Source: SAR86 cluster bacterium AG-447-A08 (GTDB lineage Bacteria; Pseudomonadota; Gammaproteobacteria; Magnimaribacterales; Magnimaribacteraceae). Taken from it: DNA of 64,000 nucleotides. The notes under the pieces were generated by a model. It was not told where the DNA came from. It worked only from the letters and a program-made list of their open reading frames with translations, and searched no databases. Numbering within the stretch: position 1 is the first letter of the stretch; each line of letters starts with the position of its first letter. The DNA lies in the NCBI GenBank assembly GCA_003212335.1, contig QCQA01000005.1, positions 29,868 through 93,867 of the forward strand. Reading direction: 5' to 3'. Shown piece by piece: positions 6,967 through 15,583 of the stretch. Made by a program: the position numbers and the translations under genes.

Positions 6967-7906
6967 TGTTCCTCTTATAGATCTCCAAGAAGCTTCGAAG
7001 GATAAAGATCAACTTAGATTGCTAGACTCTGCATGCAGAGATCATGGTTTTTTTCTCTTAAAAAATCATGGAATGCAAAATGAAATAAATAATATGTGGA
7101 GCATGTCGGAATGGTTCTTTGCCCAACAAAGAGAAGATAAACTTAAGTTATTAAGATCTGAAGAAATTCCTCTTGGTTTCTATGATAGAGAGCTTACAAA
7201 ACAAAAAAGAGACCTAAAAGAAGTCTTTGACTTCATGGAAACGCGGTCAGAGAGAGATATCAATCAATGGCCAGATGAACCTCTGTTTAGAGAAACAATG
7301 GAAAGCTTCTTTAAAAAATCCTCTGAAGTTGCAAAAGAGACCTTAGATTTAATTCTGCTCTGTTTGGGTATATCTAAAAATGACTTGGTATTTGGTGACT
7401 CTAAAACAAGCAATGCCAGACTAAATTTCTATCCTGTAGATGATCCTCTTTCTTTATTGGAAAAAAATGAAGTTAATGGATTAGGTGATATGGCCCTACA
7501 TCATCATACAGATCCCGGCATATTGACATTATTGCTTCAGGATATGACAGGAGGATTACAAGCAAAATCAAAAGAATTTGGTTGGATAGATATAACTCCT
7601 GAGAAAGACTCAATAGTAGTTAATCTGGGTGACGCTATGCAAGTCTGGACAAATGATAATTATGTAGCCGCTATTCATAGAGTATCGAAGAGGACATCTG
7701 AACCCAGATACAGCACACCTTTCTTTTATAATCCAACTAGTGATTCAATCATTGAACCCTTATCAATAATTTCTGCTGCAAAGCCGCACTATCGAGCATT
7801 TACTTGGAAAGAATATATCCAAGGACGTATAGATGATAACTATAAAGATTTAGGACAGGACGATATACAAATATCAAACTTTAAGATCAATCATCATCCA
7901 GCATAG
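6953..7906 (+). CDS. Isopenicillin-N-synthase-like 2OG-Fe(II) oxygenase
   Basis: This roughly 317-residue protein has the DIOX_N opening ('VPLIDLQEA ... GFFLLKNHG') and the double-stranded beta-helix core with the iron triad: HTD in 'ALHHHTDPGILTLLLQD' and the distal His in 'AAIHRV', followed by 'RYSTPFFYNP', whose Arg would bind 2-oxoglutarate. It hydroxylates or desaturates an unknown small molecule. I prefer ATG 6953, with AGG nine bases upstream, over the in-frame GTG at 6947. It overlaps the amidase gene, and its 3' end overlaps the convergent SDR gene by 20 bases. Confidence 0.85.
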   Translation: MSTPNVPLIDLQEASKDKDQLRLLDSACRDHGFFLLKNHGMQNEINNMWSMSEWFFAQQREDKLKLLRSEEIPLGFYDRELTKQKRDLKEVFDFMETRSERDINQWPDEPLFRETMESFFKKSSEVAKETLDLILLCLGISKNDLVFGDSKTSNARLNFYPVDDPLSLLEKNEVNGLGDMALHHHTDPGILTLLLQDMTGGLQAKSKEFGWIDITPEKDSIVVNLGDAMQVWTNDNYVAAIHRVSKRTSEPRYSTPFFYNPTSDSIIEPLSIISAAKPHYRAFTWKEYIQGRIDDNYKDLGQDDIQISNFKINHHPA

Positions 7907-8672
7907 TTGCGTGGTTCCACCATGCCAAGTCTGAAAATGCCCTCAGATCAAGTTCATGCGTCCAGGCTGAACGATGTTGCTGCGATAAATGAAAATAAGT
8001 TTTGGCTATCTCCTCAGGCAATAACAGACCATCATGCTCCATTCCTTTGGTTTCTCTAAGCTGTTGATACATTTCAGGGCCTAACATTTTTCCTAAAGTA
8101 TCAGGAGCATCGACGGCCCCATCTACAATAATGTGAGCTACGTGTACGCCTTTCGAAGCAAATTCAGCATTTAGAGACTGACAAAGCATCCTTCGGCCGG
8201 CCATTGCGGCCGCGTGTGAATGTTGAGTAGCATTTCCTCTCATGGCTGCAGTAGCTGAAGTAACCAAGATGGTCCCCTTTCCCCTCTCAACCATCAAAGG
8301 GCAAAGAATTTTAGCAACCCTAAACAGCCCAAAGCTTGCCATTTTCCATCCCCACTCAAATTCTTTATAGGTAGTCTGACTTAAAAGTTTCATTCCTGTT
8401 TGAGCACCAAGATTGTAGATGACGACTTCAATCGGACCGACATCCTTTTCTACTTTATTTATAACTTCTTCTATTGCATCCTCTTCAATAGCATTGACTA
8501 GCTCGCCAGAAGCTGAGCCTCCAGATTTTTCTATATTCTTTATAAGCCTATCTAAACCTTCTTGATCAGAGCGTCGACACAAATGTGAGTGATACCCCTC
8601 ATTCGCAAATTTTGCTGCTACAGTTCCTCCTATTCCGGCTCCTGCACCAAATACTAAACAAACTGGTTTCAT
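7887..8672 (-). CDS. SDR-fold protein lacking the YxxxK catalytic pair
   Basis: The 261-residue Rossmann protein keeps the dinucleotide motif GAGAGIGG (residues 9-16), a 'CRRSD' stretch suggesting NADP(H), and 'NLGA'. Ser139 is present in 'LVTSATAAMRG'. Where classical SDRs have Tyr and Lys, this one reads ATQHSHAAAMAGRR (148-161), with no Tyr-x3-Lys. I recall related SDRs with 'FAAFAAAKFALR' that lack the Tyr but keep the Lys; here the Lys position appears to be Met157. It may be a cofactor-binding pseudoenzyme or use another mechanism. It forms an operon with the thioesterase upstream (11-base gap). Confidence 0.8.
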   Translation of the reverse strand: MKPVCLVFGAGAGIGGTVAAKFANEGYHSHLCRRSDQEGLDRLIKNIEKSGGSASGELVNAIEEDAIEEVINKVEKDVGPIEVVIYNLGAQTGMKLLSQTTYKEFEWGWKMASFGLFRVAKILCPLMVERGKGTILVTSATAAMRGNATQHSHAAAMAGRRMLCQSLNAEFASKGVHVAHIIVDGAVDAPDTLGKMLGPEMYQQLRETKGMEHDGLLLPEEIAKTYFHLSQQHRSAWTHELDLRAFSDLAWWNHATMLDDD

Positions 8673-8683
8673 TCTTCTCTCCT

Positions 8684-9091
8684 TTAATTGATATCTACTG
8701 GTTGAGCTGTGTGCATTAAAGTAGCAACCAGCTTATTATCTAAATTGAATATTCTTCCCTCTGATGTTGCGCTTCTGCTGCCTAGTTTAATTATTTTAAC
8801 TTCCATGGTTGCTCTACCTATTGGGAGCGGCCTATGAAATAGAACATGTAAATCAGTAGTCATGGGTGCTTTTTTCTCCTTATAACCCGAGATCATTGCA
8901 GCTGAAGTAGCATCATCTAGAGCAGTTGTGATCATTCCTCCTTGCACAAAACCCATTGGGTTACTACATAGTTCATTGAATTCACATGAAAAAGTAAAAA
9001 TGTCGTCAACAGCTGATACAAATTCAAGATTGAGGAATTCCATTGATTTTCCAAAAAATTCCTTACTAAATTCCTTTATTTTCTCTTCCAT
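8684..9091 (-). CDS. PaaI-type hotdog thioesterase
   Basis: The 135-residue single-domain hotdog protein has the PaaI/4HBT signature 'NPMGFVQGGMITTALDDATSAAM' (about residues 45-66) and 'PMTTDLHVLFHRPLPIGRATMEVKIIKLGSRSATSEGRIF'. It should hydrolyse an acyl- or aryl-CoA thioester in the cytoplasm. The usual HGG is QGG here, a variant I believe is seen in acyl-CoA thioesterases of this group. It is first in a two-gene unit with the SDR-fold protein, and the surrounding acyl-CoA dehydrogenases suggest fatty-acid or aromatic-acid metabolism. Confidence 0.82.
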   Translation of the reverse strand: MEEKIKEFSKEFFGKSMEFLNLEFVSAVDDIFTFSCEFNELCSNPMGFVQGGMITTALDDATSAAMISGYKEKKAPMTTDLHVLFHRPLPIGRATMEVKIIKLGSRSATSEGRIFNLDNKLVATLMHTAQPVDIN

Positions 9092-9094
9092 AAT

Positions 9095-9625
9095 TTATTT
9101 TTCGTAGATATTCCATCCTGTACTTCCCTGTAAATCTCTTAGGAAATACTCTTTACCATTTATTTCAACAGGTTCATATCTAAGTGCTTTAAGATTATCT
9201 CTCAAAAATGAGAGAGCTCTTTTTTTATCCATCTCTCCTTCTAAATCAATAATATCGACATCAGTTATTCTTCCATTGGTATTAATAGCATAGGAAAACA
9301 CAACCTTCGTTTGGCCAAAACCATGATTTTCACTGGATGCAAATAAAGTCTTTTTTTGTGTTCTCTTGATAGGCTTGCAAAATAACCTATTACAGATTTT
9401 TTGATTGGCGATATTCGCTTCATCCCACTGCTTTAAGGTACATGAAGTAGTTCCACATTCAAGGCAATGCTTATTAGCCTTTTGTCTCATGGACTTTATT
9501 TGTTCAAGTGAATCCTCAGCTAAAATTTCATTAAAATCAGTTAAGCAGATGTTTGATTGAGAGTAAGCCAAGGGGCTGTAAAAAAATACAAAAAGAAAAA
9601 TGAACCTTAAAGATGAAAACGACAT
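9095..9625 (-). CDS. Secreted protein with TonB-C-like C-terminal domain
   Basis: About 176 residues. The frame is open to 9700, but I chose the ATG at 9625: it has a doubled AGGAAGGA Shine-Dalgarno and starts a clean signal peptide ('SLRFIFLFVFFYSPLAYSQ'). The mature part has six cysteines in its first half (CLTDF, CLECGTTSC, C, CKP), suggesting disulfides in the periplasm. The C-terminal part ('VVFSYAINTNGRITDVDI ... LKALRYEPVEING') resembles the TonB C-terminal fold seen in stand-alone periplasmic proteins. No transmembrane anchor or proline-rich linker is present, so it is not a full TonB. Function unknown. Confidence 0.68.
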   Translation of the reverse strand: MSFSSLRFIFLFVFFYSPLAYSQSNICLTDFNEILAEDSLEQIKSMRQKANKHCLECGTTSCTLKQWDEANIANQKICNRLFCKPIKRTQKKTLFASSENHGFGQTKVVFSYAINTNGRITDVDIIDLEGEMDKKRALSFLRDNLKALRYEPVEINGKEYFLRDLQGSTGWNIYEK

Positions 9626-9772
9626 AGTTAATCCTTCCTTGCCAGCAACTAGTATCAAATCTTTCAAAAAGATAGTCAATAAATAGAGAAAAATATACAT
9701 ATATTTTAAATAGCATTAATCCCCAAAAGCCTTTAATATTCAGGTTCTTTTTAAACATAAGTAAAAATAATT

Positions 9773-10945
9773 ATGCACGTAGAATTAAATTCAGAAGACT
9801 TGGCCTTTAGAGAAGAAGTGAGAACTTTTTTTGAAGAAAACAAGATAAAAGATGGTGAAGACTATTTCTCTTGGAGAGAAAGCTGGTTTAAAAAAGCTAG
9901 AGAAAAAGGAGGCTGGGATGTTCCTAAATGGCCTGCTAAGTTCGGCGGTCCTGGATGGTCGCCAACACAACATTATATTTGGGAACAAGAAACAGCAAGA
10001 GCAAATCTTCCTTTTGACCTTCCATTTGGTCTGGGTATGTTGGCACCGATACTAATGAATTACGGTAGTGAAGAACAACAAGAAAGGTTCCTGCCTGATA
10101 TTAGGGACAGAAAAGTAAACTGGTGTCAGGGTTATTCTGAGCCTGGTGCGGGTTCTGATTTGGCAAATCTCAAAACAAAAGCTGTTCTTTCGGAGGATGG
10201 AACTTACTACACTGTCAATGGATCAAAAATATGGACAACACTTGCCCATATGGCAGATTGGATTTTCTGCCTCACAAGAACGGATGATTCAGGAATAAAA
10301 CAACAAGGAATAACTTTTCTTTTGTTTCCAATGAAACAAGAAGGAATTGAAGTCAAACCAATCATTACTCTTGGTGGTTCACATACAGTTAATACTGTTC
10401 ACTTTACTGATGTGAAAGTCCCTGTCGAAAATAGAATTGGCGAAGAAGGAAAGGGTTGGACTTACGCAAAAGGCTTACTGGAACATGAGAGGACTGGCCT
10501 GGCCGGACTTTCGAAATCTTTGGTAGAGTTAGAGCAACTAAAAGATAAGGCAAGAACAATTCAAAGAGGCAATGGAAATCTGATGGATGAAGCAAGCTAT
10601 AGATCAAAAGTTGGTGAGCTTGAAATAGACTTACTAGCTACAGAGTTTACAGAATTGAGAAGCTTAGCATCTGCTGCTTCAGGTGGAGAACCAGGTCCAG
10701 AATCTTCAATTCTTAAATTGAAAGGGACAGAAATAAAACAACGGATACAGAAGTTAACTGTTGAAGCTAGCGGAATTTATGCTTCGGCCTGGGGCGATAA
10801 AGGTGCCGGTCCATCTTTTGCCAAAGGCGGAACAGCAGGATATCTTAATAGTCGTTATTTCACCATTTATGGTGGAGCTAGCGAAGTTCAGAAAGATATC
10901 GTTGCTAAAAAGGTACTTGGACTAACTACTGGGAAATCAAAATGA
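9773..10945 (+). CDS. Acyl-CoA dehydrogenase, PimC-like large subunit
   Basis: The 390-residue protein has the acyl-CoA dehydrogenase fold, with 'WPAKFGGPGWSPTQHYIWEQE', 'CQGYSEPGAGSDLANLKTKA', 'GSKIWTTLAHMADWIFCLTRT' and a C-terminal 'FTIYGGASEVQKDIVAKKVLGL'. These are typical of the pimeloyl-CoA dehydrogenase large subunit and FadE6/17-like partners that work as heterodimers. The next gene overlaps it by four bases (ATGA) and encodes the matching small subunit. Together they should introduce a double bond into an acyl-CoA, perhaps a dicarboxylic, branched or steroid side-chain substrate; the exact one is not readable. Confidence 0.86.
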   Translation: MHVELNSEDLAFREEVRTFFEENKIKDGEDYFSWRESWFKKAREKGGWDVPKWPAKFGGPGWSPTQHYIWEQETARANLPFDLPFGLGMLAPILMNYGSEEQQERFLPDIRDRKVNWCQGYSEPGAGSDLANLKTKAVLSEDGTYYTVNGSKIWTTLAHMADWIFCLTRTDDSGIKQQGITFLLFPMKQEGIEVKPIITLGGSHTVNTVHFTDVKVPVENRIGEEGKGWTYAKGLLEHERTGLAGLSKSLVELEQLKDKARTIQRGNGNLMDEASYRSKVGELEIDLLATEFTELRSLASAASGGEPGPESSILKLKGTEIKQRIQKLTVEASGIYASAWGDKGAGPSFAKGGTAGYLNSRYFTIYGGASEVQKDIVAKKVLGLTTGKSK

Positions 10946-12069
10946 ATTTTGAATTATCCGAAGAACAAAAAATGATTCAACAAAGCGTCGAGCGCTTTGT
11001 TCAAGAAAACTATGATCTTACAAACAGAGTTAAGATAAGCTCTGAGGATCCTGGCTATAGTCAGGAATATTGGACCGCAATGGCTGAATTAGGCTGGTTA
11101 GGTCTCGCCTTTAGCGAAGAAGAAGGAGGATTTGGTGGAAATCAAATTGATACTCTAGTATTGATGGAACAATTTGGTAAGGGTCTTGTTCTGGAGCCTT
11201 TCTTGGCAAATATAGTCCTCGGCGGTGGAGCTATAAAAAGAGGAGGAAGTCCTGCAATTAAAGAATCCATCTTACCAAATCTAATTGAGGGAAATCTCCA
11301 AGTCACTTTGGCATATGCTGAAGAACAAAGCAGATTTGATATAGAAGATGTTGCAACAGCTGCAAGGGAAGATGGGAGTAATTTCATCATCAATGGGAAA
11401 AAATCCATGGTATTGAATGCCGAATCTGCAGATAAGATTGTTGTAGTAACAAGAACAAGTGGAAGCCAAGTAGATGAAGATGGTATTTCTTTATTTCTAG
11501 TAGATGCAACCTCTAAAGGCATTGAGAGAGAAAACTTTCCAACAGTAGATGGATTGAGAGCTTCAGAAATTACATTTACTGATGTTGAAGTGCCCTCCGG
11601 TAACTTAATCGGAGAAAAAGATAAAGGCTTTGCAATACTTCAAGCTGTTGTAAATGATGCAATTCTTGCATTATCTGCCGAAGCTGTTGGTGCAATGGAA
11701 GTTCTTTATAAAGATACAGTTGAATACACACAACAAAGAGAGCAATTTGATCACCCTCTTTCAGACTTTCAGGTTCTACAACATCGTATGGTTGATATGT
11801 TTATGGAATATGAACAGTGTAAATCTCTTTTGTTAAGAGCAACAATGGAAACGGTGCAAGATCCAATTCTTGCACAGAGAACAGTTCATGCGCTGAAGCA
11901 CCTAATAGGAAAATCAGGTATTTTTGTTGGCGAAAGTGCAGTACAACTCCATGGAGGGATGGGGGTAACTGAAGAGCTGAGAATTGGACACTTTTTTAAA
12001 AGATTATTAGTAATAGATTCTCAGTTTGGAAATTCTGATTTTCATCTAGATAAATTTACTAGCCTTTAA
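10942..12069 (+). CDS. Acyl-CoA dehydrogenase, PimD-like small subunit
   Basis: The 375-residue acyl-CoA dehydrogenase has 'FELSEEQKMIQQSVERFVQENYD', 'LGWLGLAFSEEEGGFGGNQIDTLVLMEQFGKGLVLEPF' and 'AVQLHGGMGVTEELRIGHFFKRLLVID'. The YAEEQSRFD stretch replaces the usual (L/F)(T/S)EP FAD-loop sequence, as in non-canonical partner subunits. The start overlaps the large-subunit stop (ATGA), so the pair is translationally coupled and probably forms an alpha-beta dehydrogenase. In such pairs the FAD site is formed between subunits. No terminator is evident before the lipoprotein gene downstream. Confidence 0.86.
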   Translation: MNFELSEEQKMIQQSVERFVQENYDLTNRVKISSEDPGYSQEYWTAMAELGWLGLAFSEEEGGFGGNQIDTLVLMEQFGKGLVLEPFLANIVLGGGAIKRGGSPAIKESILPNLIEGNLQVTLAYAEEQSRFDIEDVATAAREDGSNFIINGKKSMVLNAESADKIVVVTRTSGSQVDEDGISLFLVDATSKGIERENFPTVDGLRASEITFTDVEVPSGNLIGEKDKGFAILQAVVNDAILALSAEAVGAMEVLYKDTVEYTQQREQFDHPLSDFQVLQHRMVDMFMEYEQCKSLLLRATMETVQDPILAQRTVHALKHLIGKSGIFVGESAVQLHGGMGVTEELRIGHFFKRLLVIDSQFGNSDFHLDKFTSL

Positions 12070-12115
12070 AGTCGGTTTTAGAACTTTTAGACATTCATTT
12101 TGTCAAAATAAAACT

Positions 12116-12580
12116 ATGAAAAATTTTATTACCTTCTTGTGGCTTAATTTAATGCTACTTAGTTGTGCGAATTCTTCACTTCAACCTGATACTTTTGAAC
12201 GAGATGCTGCACAAAGAGTCTCAAATGTTTTGTATGGAGAAATAGTATCTCTGAAGCAAGTTAAAATTGAAGGAGATACAAAGTCTGGAACGATTGTAGG
12301 GGGTTTGGTTGGTGCAGCTGCTGGAAGCGGAGTAAGCGACTCTAAACCTGAATCAGAGATAGGAGCAGTACTTGGAGGAGCTATTGGTGCAACTCTTGGC
12401 GGAAACTTATCTAAGAACATTAGAGCAGTTGAAGGGGTTCAGCTCACAATAAATATGGACGATGGCAGAACAATATCAGTTGTCCAGGAAGTTGGAAGTT
12501 ATAGATTTTCTGTAGGCGATTTAGTCGAAGTTATCTCAACAAAAGGAAAAACCAGAGTCTCTCCCTCTGGATTAAAATAA
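12116..12580 (+). CDS. SlyB-like glycine-zipper outer-membrane lipoprotein
   Basis: The 154-residue lipoprotein has signal and lipobox LLSC (Cys17), then a glycine-zipper hairpin 'GTIVGGLVGAAAGSG ... IGAVLGGAIGATLGG' (about residues 60-100), then a small beta domain 'VQLTINMDDGRTISVVQEV ... SVGDLVEVIS'. This layout matches SlyB/Pcp (17 kDa antigen-like) lipoproteins, which associate with the outer membrane and stabilise porins under envelope stress. It is followed by a strong inverted repeat and faces the convergent PDZ gene. Confidence 0.85.
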   Translation: MKNFITFLWLNLMLLSCANSSLQPDTFERDAAQRVSNVLYGEIVSLKQVKIEGDTKSGTIVGGLVGAAAGSGVSDSKPESEIGAVLGGAIGATLGGNLSKNIRAVEGVQLTINMDDGRTISVVQEVGSYRFSVGDLVEVISTKGKTRVSPSGLK

Positions 12581-12594
12581 GAATTGATAAGTAA

Positions 12595-12620
12595 ATGGCA
12601 GCTCAGAAAAGAGCTGCCAT
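12595..12620. terminator. Inverted repeat between convergent genes
   Basis: A perfect 10-bp stem ATGGCAGCTC / GAGCTGCCAT with the 6-base loop AGAAAA lies between the lipoprotein stop (12580) and the convergent PDZ-gene stop (12634). T-runs are weak on both sides, TTTACTT on the minus strand being the better. It probably serves as a two-way terminator or mRNA end. Confidence 0.65.
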
Positions 12621-12633
12621 GCTTATTCACTGA

Positions 12634-13371
12634 TTATCGCGTAAGAGAAAATCCTAGCTGACTTTGTACCAACCTTTCTTCTGAAAGATCTCCTCTAGCT
12701 AAGACTTTTCCTTGATCATCGAAAAGGAATCTTGTCACAACATTTTGTTCAAATTCTAAATCAAAGGTTGTATTCATACTTCTGTGCCAATGCCATACAT
12801 ATACAGTATTGTCCTCATCATTGGAGGCAACTTCATTTATTCTGTATTCAATAGTGGTCCAGTTTTCTTCATTGGCTTCAGTAAGATTTTCTAACACCTG
12901 CTCTTTAGTATTAGAAGAATTAACAATTCCTCTAGTAACACTAATAGACTTTTCCTTTCCATCTCTTAAAACAATTGCATTAACTTTTTTTCCAGGAAGT
13001 CCTGAGAATGCCAATTTCTCTTCATCTATATTTTTTTGATTAACTTCTACTCCTTCAACCGAAATGAATTCATCTCCTGATTGAAGTATGCCTTCTGCTG
13101 GACTATCACTAATGACTCTCTCCACAACCATTCTGCCCTCGCCTAGTTGTGGATTCCAATTAAATCCAAATCCTACGAATCTTCCAGGATAATTCAAACC
13201 ATTCTCTGCCATGTTGGCTTTAACAGAATCGATCATCTCTTGCTTCCCTGCATAAGCAGCTTCTATCCAAGCCTTTGCGGTATCTTCATTAGTCGTGGAA
13301 TTTCCAGCAAACAAAGTACTCGGTAAGAATGATAGCGAAATTACAACAAGTGCAGCCTGTATTGTTTTCAT
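12634..13371 (-). CDS. Secreted PDZ-domain protein
   Basis: The 245-residue protein has a signal peptide ending near 'LPSTLFAGNS', a helical stretch, and a PDZ domain at about residues 62-150 ('GEGRMVVERVISDSPAEGILQSGDEFISVEGVEV ... KKVNAIVLRDGKEKSISVTRG'). A C-terminal domain ('YVWHWHRSMNTTFDLEFEQNVVTRFLFDDQGKV') resembles a small NTF2-like or cystatin-like sheet. There is no protease catalytic domain, so it is not DegP or CtpA. It may be a periplasmic peptide-binding or scaffolding protein. Function unknown. Confidence 0.72.
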   Translation of the reverse strand: MKTIQAALVVISLSFLPSTLFAGNSTTNEDTAKAWIEAAYAGKQEMIDSVKANMAENGLNYPGRFVGFGFNWNPQLGEGRMVVERVISDSPAEGILQSGDEFISVEGVEVNQKNIDEEKLAFSGLPGKKVNAIVLRDGKEKSISVTRGIVNSSNTKEQVLENLTEANEENWTTIEYRINEVASNDEDNTVYVWHWHRSMNTTFDLEFEQNVVTRFLFDDQGKVLARGDLSEERLVQSQLGFSLTR

Positions 13372-13477
13372 AATTTTTCTCCTTTTTTTATGAGACTCAA
13401 ATATAACTCAAACTATTTAAAAAAAGTATTAAAGAAACTTTGTTATACAGACGGCTTTGTCTATAAAATAAAAAAAT

Positions 13478-15571
13478 ATGTTACGTGTTTTATTAATTTT
13501 TAAATTAAGCCTGTTATTGGTGTCTTGTCAGTCCTTGGATAAGAACGAAATAAATTTCTATTTAGAAAAAGCAAACTCATATAAAGCAGAAATTACAAGA
13601 GATGTCTGGGGTGTGCCTCATGTATTTGGAGAAACTGACGCGGATGCTGCATTTGGATTAGCGTATGCACATGCAGAAGATGATTTTAAAAACATAGCAG
13701 AAAATATGTACCTCTATAGAGCTCAGATGGGTCTTAAGGATGGTCCAAGTGGGGCAGTTCAAGACTATTTAATTAAAGTTCTTAAAATAAGAGAGCGAAT
13801 AGATGCAAATTATTCAACTGATGTAGATGAAGATGTTCGTAACATCATAGAAGCATATGCTTCTGGAATAAATTATTGGATGATTAAAAATCCAGAAAAT
13901 GATTTTAATCATTTCTTTCCAGTAACAGAGAAAGACATCGTTGCAGGATTCTCAATACAAAATTTATTTTTCTCAGGAGTTGTCAGTTCCATTGAAAAGC
14001 TTCAAAGGGAAGCAGACTTACAAGAGGAATACACTACTTTATATAAAAATGAGCAATTCGTTACAGGCTCAAACGTATTAGCCGTTAATTCGAAAAAGAC
14101 TTCAGATAAATCAACAAGAATTATCATCAATTCTCATCAGCCACTAGAGGGACCTCTTGCATGGTATGAAGCTCATGTCAGAAGTAACGAGGGCTGGAAT
14201 ATGATGGGAGGCCTTTTCCCAGGATCGCCTTTCATCTTTGTTGGATTCAACGAAAATATAGCATGGGGATTTACCGTCAATAAGCCAGACCTGTCCGATA
14301 GCTATTTACTAGAGATAAACCCAGAAAATGAGAATCAATATTTTCTCGACGGAGAATGGGTAGACTTTAAAAAAGAAACTATAAGCCTGCCGGTGAAAAT
14401 ATTTGGACCAATTAAGTGGACTGTTAAGAGAGAGGCTAAATATTCAGTCCATGGACCAGTTCTCGAAGTTGCAGAAAAAAACTATGCGTTAAAGTTTTCC
14501 GGTATGGAAGATATAAAGCAAGTTAATCAGTGGTTTGCTATGAATAAAGCAAACTCGCTTGAAGAATGGATAGATGCCATGAAGATGCGATCTATTATTT
14601 CTTTTAATGGTGTCTTCGCAGATAGAGAGGATAATATATTTTTTCTTCATAACTCCTCTTCTCCGCTCAGGAAGGAAGGAATAGATTGGAAAAATGTAAT
14701 TGATGGCACTCGTTCAGATCTTGTATGGAATGAATATGTTGATTTTGAAGAAATTCCTCAAATTAGAAATCCCTCTTCCGGTTGGATAGCTAGCACTAAT
14801 CAAGATCCGTTCAAAGTTACAGATGCAAATGATAATTTAAATCCTGCTGACTACTCTCCTACTCTCGGATTACAGACTAGAATGACTAATAGGGCATATA
14901 GATCAATAGAACTTTTTTCACAGTATAAAAAAATTGGGGAGAAGGAATTTGATGCTATTAAGTTTGATAATAAATATTCAGAACAGTCTAGATCTTACAA
15001 ATATATTGCAAACCTATTTGATAGAGAGTTCGAAACCAAAGAACTTAATTATGGAATAGATGTACTCAAGAGATGGAACCTAGCAACCGATTTTGAAAAT
15101 ACATCTGCAGCTCTTGGCGTCTGTGTACTATCAAGCGAATGGATTTCCGAACAGGGTCAAAGAATTCCCCAAGATCCTGAGATTTCATATAGAGAATGTG
15201 TAAATGAATTAACAGAAACTTATGGGAATGTTGACCCTTTATGGGCCGATAGAAATTTCATTGTAAGAGGTAGCAAGAAGACTGCAGTGCAGGGAGGTCC
15301 AGATGTCTTAAGAGCTATATACGGAAGAAATGATGAGGAAGGAGATCTCAAAGCTTCAGGCGGTGATGGGCTCTACATACATGTGAGTTGGGATAAAAAT
15401 GGAACACAAGCTTCAAAAAGTATTCATCAATATGGAAGCGCTACTCAAGATAAAAACTCGGTGCATTATGATGATCAGGTGAGCCTATATGTTCAAGAAC
15501 AATATAAACCTACTTATTTCAATGACAGCGATTTAGTAGGTAATATCTCAAAAGTTTATATGGTGCCGTAA
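13478..15571 (+). CDS. Penicillin-acylase-family lipoprotein (Ntn hydrolase)
   Basis: The 697-residue protein belongs to the penicillin amidase / AHL acylase family. It has a lipobox LVSC (Cys17), alpha-subunit start 'ITRDVWGVPHVFGETDADAAFGLAYAHAEDD' (39-69), and the maturation site GSNVLAV with nucleophile Ser198 at the new N-terminus of the beta subunit. Further family motifs are 'HQPLEGPLAWYEAHV' and 'NENIAWGFT'. Such enzymes self-cleave and hydrolyse amides with acyl side chains; candidates are acyl-homoserine lactones, lipopeptides or aculeacin-like compounds. Family members are usually soluble and periplasmic, so lipid anchoring is less usual. psiE follows 12 bases on. Confidence 0.84.
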   Translation: MLRVLLIFKLSLLLVSCQSLDKNEINFYLEKANSYKAEITRDVWGVPHVFGETDADAAFGLAYAHAEDDFKNIAENMYLYRAQMGLKDGPSGAVQDYLIKVLKIRERIDANYSTDVDEDVRNIIEAYASGINYWMIKNPENDFNHFFPVTEKDIVAGFSIQNLFFSGVVSSIEKLQREADLQEEYTTLYKNEQFVTGSNVLAVNSKKTSDKSTRIIINSHQPLEGPLAWYEAHVRSNEGWNMMGGLFPGSPFIFVGFNENIAWGFTVNKPDLSDSYLLEINPENENQYFLDGEWVDFKKETISLPVKIFGPIKWTVKREAKYSVHGPVLEVAEKNYALKFSGMEDIKQVNQWFAMNKANSLEEWIDAMKMRSIISFNGVFADREDNIFFLHNSSSPLRKEGIDWKNVIDGTRSDLVWNEYVDFEEIPQIRNPSSGWIASTNQDPFKVTDANDNLNPADYSPTLGLQTRMTNRAYRSIELFSQYKKIGEKEFDAIKFDNKYSEQSRSYKYIANLFDREFETKELNYGIDVLKRWNLATDFENTSAALGVCVLSSEWISEQGQRIPQDPEISYRECVNELTETYGNVDPLWADRNFIVRGSKKTAVQGGPDVLRAIYGRNDEEGDLKASGGDGLYIHVSWDKNGTQASKSIHQYGSATQDKNSVHYDDQVSLYVQEQYKPTYFNDSDLVGNISKVYMVP

Positions 15572-15583
15572 TGGAAATTTAAA

